From JBOHCT01 sp050699055 (GTDB lineage: Bacteria; Actinomycetota; Actinomycetes; Streptosporangiales; JBOHCT01): DNA of 34,059 nt. A program made the position numbers and the translations under genes. The notes under the pieces were generated by a model. That model was not told the DNA's origin. It saw nothing but the letters and a program-made list of their open reading frames with translations, and made no database searches. This document shows, one piece after another, positions 30,488-34,059 of this stretch. The stretch covers positions 1 to 34,059 of the forward strand of contig JBOHCT010000021.1 in NCBI GenBank assembly GCA_050699055.1, in the 5' to 3' direction. Position 1 is the first letter of the stretch. Each line of letters opens with the position of its first letter.

Positions 30488-31638
30488 AAGGCGCGACCAA
30501 CCTCACCGTGCAGGGGCTCGCCAAGTCGTTCGGCGACGTGGCAGTCCTGCGGAATCTCGACCTCGACGTGCCCGCCGGCAGCCTGACCGCGCTCCTCGGT
30601 CCCTCCGGCTGCGGCAAGACCACACTGCTGCGCCTCATCGCCGGGTTCGAGCCTCCGGACGACGGCACGGTCGCGGTCGGCGACACGGTCGTCTGCGGCA
30701 CCGGAAGACCATTGCCGCCGGAGCGGCGCCGTGTCGGGTACGTGCCGCAGGAGGGGGCGCTGTTCCCGCACCTGACCACGAGCGGCAACATCACCTTCGG
30801 GCTGCCGTGGGCGGCGCGGCGCTCGGAGCGCAGGTCCGGCCGGCGGATCGCCGAGCTGCTCGAGCTGGTCGGCCTCGAGGCCGACTGTGCGGGCCGGTTC
30901 CCCGCACAGCTGTCCGGCGGTCAGCAGCAGCGGGTCGCGCTCGCCCGCGCGCTGGCGCCCGGGCCCGGGCTCGTGCTCCTCGACGAGCCGTTCTCCTCGC
31001 TCGACCCCGCCCTGCGGGCCGAGACCAGGGAGGCGGTCATCGCGGCGCTGAAGGCCGCCGGCACGACGACGGTGCTCGTCACCCACGACCAGGCTGAGGC
31101 GCTGTCTTTGGCGGAGCGCGTCGCCGTCATGCGCGACGGGCGCATCGTGCAGACCGCCGCCCCCGCGACGTTGTACCGCTCGCCGACAGACCCCGCGGTC
31201 GCGCGGTTCGTCGGCGACGCGGTCCTGCTTTCTGGCCACGTACGTGACGGGGTCGCCGAATGCGCACTGGGCCGGCTGCCCGCCCCCGCCGCCGTTGACG
31301 GCCCGGCCGAGGTGCTGCTGCGTCCCGAGCAGATCGAGCTGCGACCGGCCGGTGCCGGAGCCGGAGTCCGTGCGCGCGTGGCCGGCAGCACCTACTACGG
31401 GCACGACGCGACAGTCGAGGTGCGGCTGCTGCCGGGCGACGCGCAGGCGACAGGGTCGGCCGCGGGAGCGTCCTCCCCAGCCGCATCCGCTCAGGCCGCG
31501 TCCCTTCAAGCCGGGGTTTCACCGATCATCACGACCGTCATCGCGCGAACCGCGGGACACCAGGTTCCGCGGCCGGGGGAGGAGGTCACGCTCGACGTAC
31601 ACGGCGAGGCCGTCACCTACCCCCTGCCCGCGGGCTGA
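30484..31638 (+). CDS. Ferric-iron ABC transporter ATP-binding protein
   Basis: 384 residues. Walker A GPSGCGKTT at 39-47, Q-loop YVPQEGALFP, signature LSGGQQQRVALARAL at about 142, Walker B LVLLDEPFSSLD, switch His in VLVTHDQAEAL. The C-terminal part (from about 250) is a TOBE/regulatory domain with EVLLRPEQIELRPA; it carries an alanine/serine-rich insertion (residues about 320-345) not typical of FbpC. It energises ferric-iron import with the preceding two genes. Confidence 0.93.
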   Translation: MKGATNLTVQGLAKSFGDVAVLRNLDLDVPAGSLTALLGPSGCGKTTLLRLIAGFEPPDDGTVAVGDTVVCGTGRPLPPERRRVGYVPQEGALFPHLTTSGNITFGLPWAARRSERRSGRRIAELLELVGLEADCAGRFPAQLSGGQQQRVALARALAPGPGLVLLDEPFSSLDPALRAETREAVIAALKAAGTTTVLVTHDQAEALSLAERVAVMRDGRIVQTAAPATLYRSPTDPAVARFVGDAVLLSGHVRDGVAECALGRLPAPAAVDGPAEVLLRPEQIELRPAGAGAGVRARVAGSTYYGHDATVEVRLLPGDAQATGSAAGASSPAASAQAASLQAGVSPIITTVIARTAGHQVPRPGEEVTLDVHGEAVTYPLPAG

Positions 31639-31663
31639 TCGCGACTCCTGAGCGTGTCGGCGG

Positions 31664-32326
31664 CTACTCCTCCTCTTGTTCGGGCGCTGCTTCCTCTGTT
31701 GCTGACTCTTCCGCTGCCTCGGGCTGAACGGTGGCGAGCCCCGGCCGCCACAGCATGTCGCCGTGCTCGGCGTTCGCCGTCCGGGCGAGGATGAACAGCA
31801 GGTCGGAGAGGCGGTTCAGGTACCGCGCGGTGTACGGGTTGACGCCATCGCCGTGGTCGTCAAGCGCTCGCCACGCCGTACGCTCGGCCCGCCGCACGAC
31901 CGTGCGCGCGAGGTGCAGGAGAGAGGCCGCCACGGTGCCGCCGGGGAGGATGAAGCTGCGCAGCGTCGGCAGACCCTCGTTGTGGTGGTCGCAGGCGCTT
32001 TCGAGGAACTCGACGTACGACGCGTCGATGCGGATAGGCGGATTCCTCGTCTCCGAGGAGAGCGGCGCGGCCAGGTCCGCACCGACGTCGAACAGGTCGT
32101 TTTGCACCCTGCCGAGCAGGTTGACGGTCTCACGAGTGAGTGTGCCGCCGAGTGCGAGCGCGACGCCGATGGCGGCGTTGGCCTCCTCACAGTCCGCGTA
32201 CGCGTGGATGCGGGAATCGTTCTTGCTCACACGGCTCATGTCGCCGAGCGCGGTCGTCCCCTCGTCACCCGTACGCGTGTAGATCTTGGAGAGCACGATG
32301 TGGCTAGTGGATTGATCCTCGGTCAT
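31664..32326 (-). CDS. PduO-type cob(I)alamin adenosyltransferase
   Basis: 220 residues. The ATP-binding N-terminus is KIYTRTGDEGTTALGDMSRVSK (PduO signature TRTGDxGTT), followed by the helical bundle with DCEEANAAIGVAL, RVQNDLFDVGADLA, FILPGGTVAASLLHLARTVVRRAER and YLNRLSDLLFILAR (R-x-E-R and N-R-L-S-D-x-L-F motifs). It makes adenosylcobalamin from cob(I)alamin and ATP. The last 25 residues are an acidic, low-complexity tail. ATG 32326 is chosen; an upstream ATG at 32338 would add four residues. Convergent with the iron operon, with a 25-bp gap and no hairpin that I can see. Confidence 0.93.
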   Translation of the reverse strand: MTEDQSTSHIVLSKIYTRTGDEGTTALGDMSRVSKNDSRIHAYADCEEANAAIGVALALGGTLTRETVNLLGRVQNDLFDVGADLAAPLSSETRNPPIRIDASYVEFLESACDHHNEGLPTLRSFILPGGTVAASLLHLARTVVRRAERTAWRALDDHGDGVNPYTARYLNRLSDLLFILARTANAEHGDMLWRPGLATVQPEAAEESATEEAAPEQEEE

Positions 32327-32423
32327 GCTGGTCACCATAGCGAGTGAGCAGGCGGTCGCGTCGCGCCTTCCCTCGGGCGGCCGCCGTGCGGGGCGAGACC
32401 GTCGGGTTGAGGGGGATCGCTCG

Positions 32424-32822
32424 GTGGAACGCGTCGGCTACGTCATTCTCTACGTATCGGACCTCGCCGCCTCGATCGCGTTCTACCGGGACGTCATCGG
32501 CCTTCCCCTCAAGTTCGAGGACGCGGGGTACGCGGAGTTCGGCACCGAGGGCACGCGGTTCGCGCTGTACGAGCGGCGGCGGGCGGACTGGCTGACGCAT
32601 TCCAGGGTCGCGCCCGGGCCCGCCGCCGAGGTCGTGTTCGTGGTCGATGACGTCGACGCGGAGGCCCGGCGCCTGGCGGGGTTGGGCGTGCGGCCGCTGA
32701 GCGGTCCCGCCGACCGTCCCTGGGGACACCGCACCCTGCACGTCGCGGATCCCGACGGGTTCGTGGTGGAGTACGCGCAGGAGATCCCCCGCCGACGCTC
32801 ACGTAAGAGGCCGCGAGTGTGA
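32424..32822 (+). CDS. VOC-superfamily (glyoxalase/dioxygenase-like) protein
   Basis: 132 residues, two beta-alpha-beta-beta-beta units: VGYVILYVSDLAASIAFYRDVIGLPLKFE and VVFVVDDVDAEARRLAGLGV, ending LHVADPDGFVVEYAQE with the family's metal-binding Glu. Metal site residues are not fully assigned, so the reaction is unknown. GTG 32424 has GAGGGGGA upstream; the open frame extends to 32325 but without similarity and overlaps the cobalamin gene start. The last 12 residues are basic (RRRSRKR). Confidence 0.85.
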   Translation: MERVGYVILYVSDLAASIAFYRDVIGLPLKFEDAGYAEFGTEGTRFALYERRRADWLTHSRVAPGPAAEVVFVVDDVDAEARRLAGLGVRPLSGPADRPWGHRTLHVADPDGFVVEYAQEIPRRRSRKRPRV

Positions 32823-32849
32823 CGCCGCCGCCCGCGCGGGAGCCGCGCT

Positions 32850-33692
32850 TCACCGGCTCCGCAGCTCGCTCAGCGAGATCGTCTGGCTCTCGGGCGGGAC
32901 CTTGACGTGGAGCGGCGTCCCGAAGCCGTACAGGTCGGTGGTCGTGTCCGTGGTGGCCTTGCCGCCCTTGGGGAGGTGGACGGGGATGGATACGGCCTCC
33001 CGGCGCACCCGGTGCTGCTTGTCCAGCCAGACCTTCACCGGCATCGAGTGGCTACCCAGCATCTTCTCGACCTTGTGGATCGCTTTCCTCGTGGCCGCGT
33101 TCTTTCTTTGTTTGGCGGCCTTATCGAGGTTGACGACGACCTTGTAGCCGGTCGTGGACACTCCTCGGATAGTCTTCTCGTCCAGCTTGGTGACCTTGGA
33201 CGAGTCCCTCAGGTACGCAAGGGAGTGCGTAACGGAGCGCTTGCCGCGTAGCTGCGACAGGCTGGCGCCGAACCGCTGCTTGGCGACCTTGTCGAGGTCG
33301 ACCGCGAGCCACCGCGCATGGTGCGGCAGCTGCGCGCGCGTCTGCGGCGGCATTTCCACGTACTCCTTGCCGTCGGTCATCCTCATCTGCTGCGACTGCC
33401 CGTTCGGCAGTGTCATGGTGAGGGTCATCTTCCGGCCGCCGAGGTCCATCACACCCGCGCCGCTGCTGTGCACGGTATGTTCCTGGGCCCTCACCGTCGT
33501 GTCCGGGGCGATTTTCGCGGTCTTGGCCTTGGTCGTCGCGGTGTAGGCGGCGTTGACCGCCTCCAGCGGCGAGGCCGGTGTATCCTTCGCCGGTCCTGGT
33601 CGCCCGCCGGTCAGGTGTCCGCCGGCGCTTCCGCATCCGGCGAGCGTGACGGCCGCCACCGCCACGGTCGCGAGCGTTCCCGCTCGACGCAT
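32850..33692 (-). CDS. LppX/LprAFG-type lipoprotein
   Basis: 280 residues. Signal peptide RRAGTLATVAVAAVTLAGC with lipobox TLAGC, so the mature protein is membrane-anchored outside the cell. The rest is beta-rich and basic, with two halves typical of LolA/LppX-like folds: AYTATTKAKTAKIAPDTTVR, GAGVMDLGGRKMTLTMTLP, EYVEMPPQTRAQLPHHARWLAVDL, GVSTTGYKVVVNLDKA, MPVKVWLDKQHRVRREAV. Relatives carry lipids or lipoglycans. ATG 33692 has a GGGGGA upstream; an open frame to 33884 has no similarity. Confidence 0.85.
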   Translation of the reverse strand: MRRAGTLATVAVAAVTLAGCGSAGGHLTGGRPGPAKDTPASPLEAVNAAYTATTKAKTAKIAPDTTVRAQEHTVHSSGAGVMDLGGRKMTLTMTLPNGQSQQMRMTDGKEYVEMPPQTRAQLPHHARWLAVDLDKVAKQRFGASLSQLRGKRSVTHSLAYLRDSSKVTKLDEKTIRGVSTTGYKVVVNLDKAAKQRKNAATRKAIHKVEKMLGSHSMPVKVWLDKQHRVRREAVSIPVHLPKGGKATTDTTTDLYGFGTPLHVKVPPESQTISLSELRSR

Positions 33693-33926
33693 CGCGCTTC
33701 CCCCTTGCCTTGGCACCCCGACGGCTCCTTCCATTGATGTCGCGCGCAGGTCCGACGGCCCTCTGATGTCGCGCGAGCAGGAGATTACCGTCCGTGACTC
33801 GCTGGGGGATGCCGTTCGACGAAAGACGTGGGTGAGGATCTCAATCCACTCTGCTCGGTCATGAGGATCTTGTACCGGGTGCACGACTGAATTGTGAGGT
33901 GTTTGGCTGTGTGCAGGTCGGGACGC

Positions 33927-33955
33927 TAATCTGAGTGATGTTGTGACTCAGATTA
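33927..33955. repeat. Perfect 10-bp inverted repeat before the right-edge gene
   Basis: TAATCTGAGT (33927-33936), nine bases, ACTCAGATTA (33946-33955). It lies directly before the ribosome binding site (GGAGG, 33957-33961) of the DUF6788-like frame. It may be an operator, a leader hairpin or part of a mobile-element end. Confidence 0.65.
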
Positions 33956-33968
33956 TGGAGGTGTCCTC

Positions 33969-34059
33969 GTGCCTGACTTGCCCCCGGACCTGCCTGGCCT
34001 GGAGCGCCGCCGCGCCGAACTGCTTGATCTGATGCGCCAGGTCGGTGATTTCCGCCGTG
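33969..34059 (+). CDS. DUF6788-like, IS-associated protein, N-terminal part (runs off the window)
   Basis: GTG 33969 follows GGAGG by 7 bp and reads PDLPPDLPGLERRRAELLDL then MRQVGDFRR to the edge. The L-x-x-R-R-A-E-L-x-x-L-x-x-x-V-G-D-F-R-R pattern resembles the start of DUF6788 proteins, small Cys-containing proteins often beside transposases. Only 30 codons are visible, so the identification is tentative. Confidence 0.6.
   Translation, partial: MPDLPPDLPGLERRRAELLDLMRQVGDFRR

Noticed and set aside
1..34059. tRNA, rRNA, CRISPR arrays, riboswitches and phage attachment sites
   Set aside because: I looked for tRNA-like T-loops, regularly spaced repeats and cobalamin-type elements (near the adenosyltransferase and MetE-like genes) and saw none I could support.

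Overview
The window comes from a high-GC Gram-positive chromosome, almost certainly an actinobacterium; an Actinomadura/Streptosporangiales-type genome is my best guess. The signs are frequent GTG starts, F420-dependent luciferase-like oxidoreductase remnants, a mycothiol-dependent isomerase-type (DinB) remnant, an ECF sigma factor, Rv1284-like beta-carbonic anhydrase, a DtxR/IdeR-type iron box, LppX/LprAFG-type lipoprotein, and leaderless promoters. Both ends look mobile: an IS3-family element end lies at 1-118 and the start of a DUF6788-like, IS-associated reading frame lies at 33969-34059.

Layout. 1-8500 is a decayed accessory stretch: an IS3 end cutting a lipoprotein gene, a TetR regulator, a quinone-oxidoreductase-like MDR enzyme, a truncated methyltransferase, a frameshifted nucleoside hydrolase, a C-terminal erythromycin-esterase-like fragment, an intact TacA/TacT-type toxin-antitoxin pair (6178-6944), then a methyltransferase fragment joined to an F420-oxidoreductase fragment and a beta-propeller fragment. 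8529-14043 holds an SDR dehydrogenase and a DNA-alkylation repair operon (two Ogt-type methyltransferases, a 2OG-Fe(II) oxygenase, AlkB). A P450 with an internal deletion and an ECF sigma factor lie upstream of it. The sigma gene and the repair operon share a nearly identical promoter (TCTCAC[A/G]-N16-CGTC-N-GGTAGGGCAAGA), the most interesting observation here.

14191-19569 carries beta-carbonic anhydrase, a DMT transporter, a Bcr-type MFS exporter paired with a MetE-like enzyme, and a leaderless HTH + Clp-N-domain pair bracketed by 72-bp direct repeats. 19755-22296 is a catabolic operon collapsing by deletion: an FAH-cyclase fusion, an internally deleted ACMSD-like amidohydrolase, and a stub of an EamA exporter. 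22570-24785 is a two-gene operon of a divergent enolase and an APH-type phosphotransferase.

24888-26833 mixes remnants with an intact CopG/PIN-type toxin-antitoxin pair. 27271-31638 has a small TPR-like protein and an iron-box-controlled ferric-iron ABC importer (binding protein, double permease, ATPase). 31664-33692 has a PduO-type cobalamin adenosyltransferase, a VOC protein and a lipoprotein. About a dozen genes are truncated, frameshifted or fused, so the region is a decaying genomic-island-like segment with a few well-kept functional modules.
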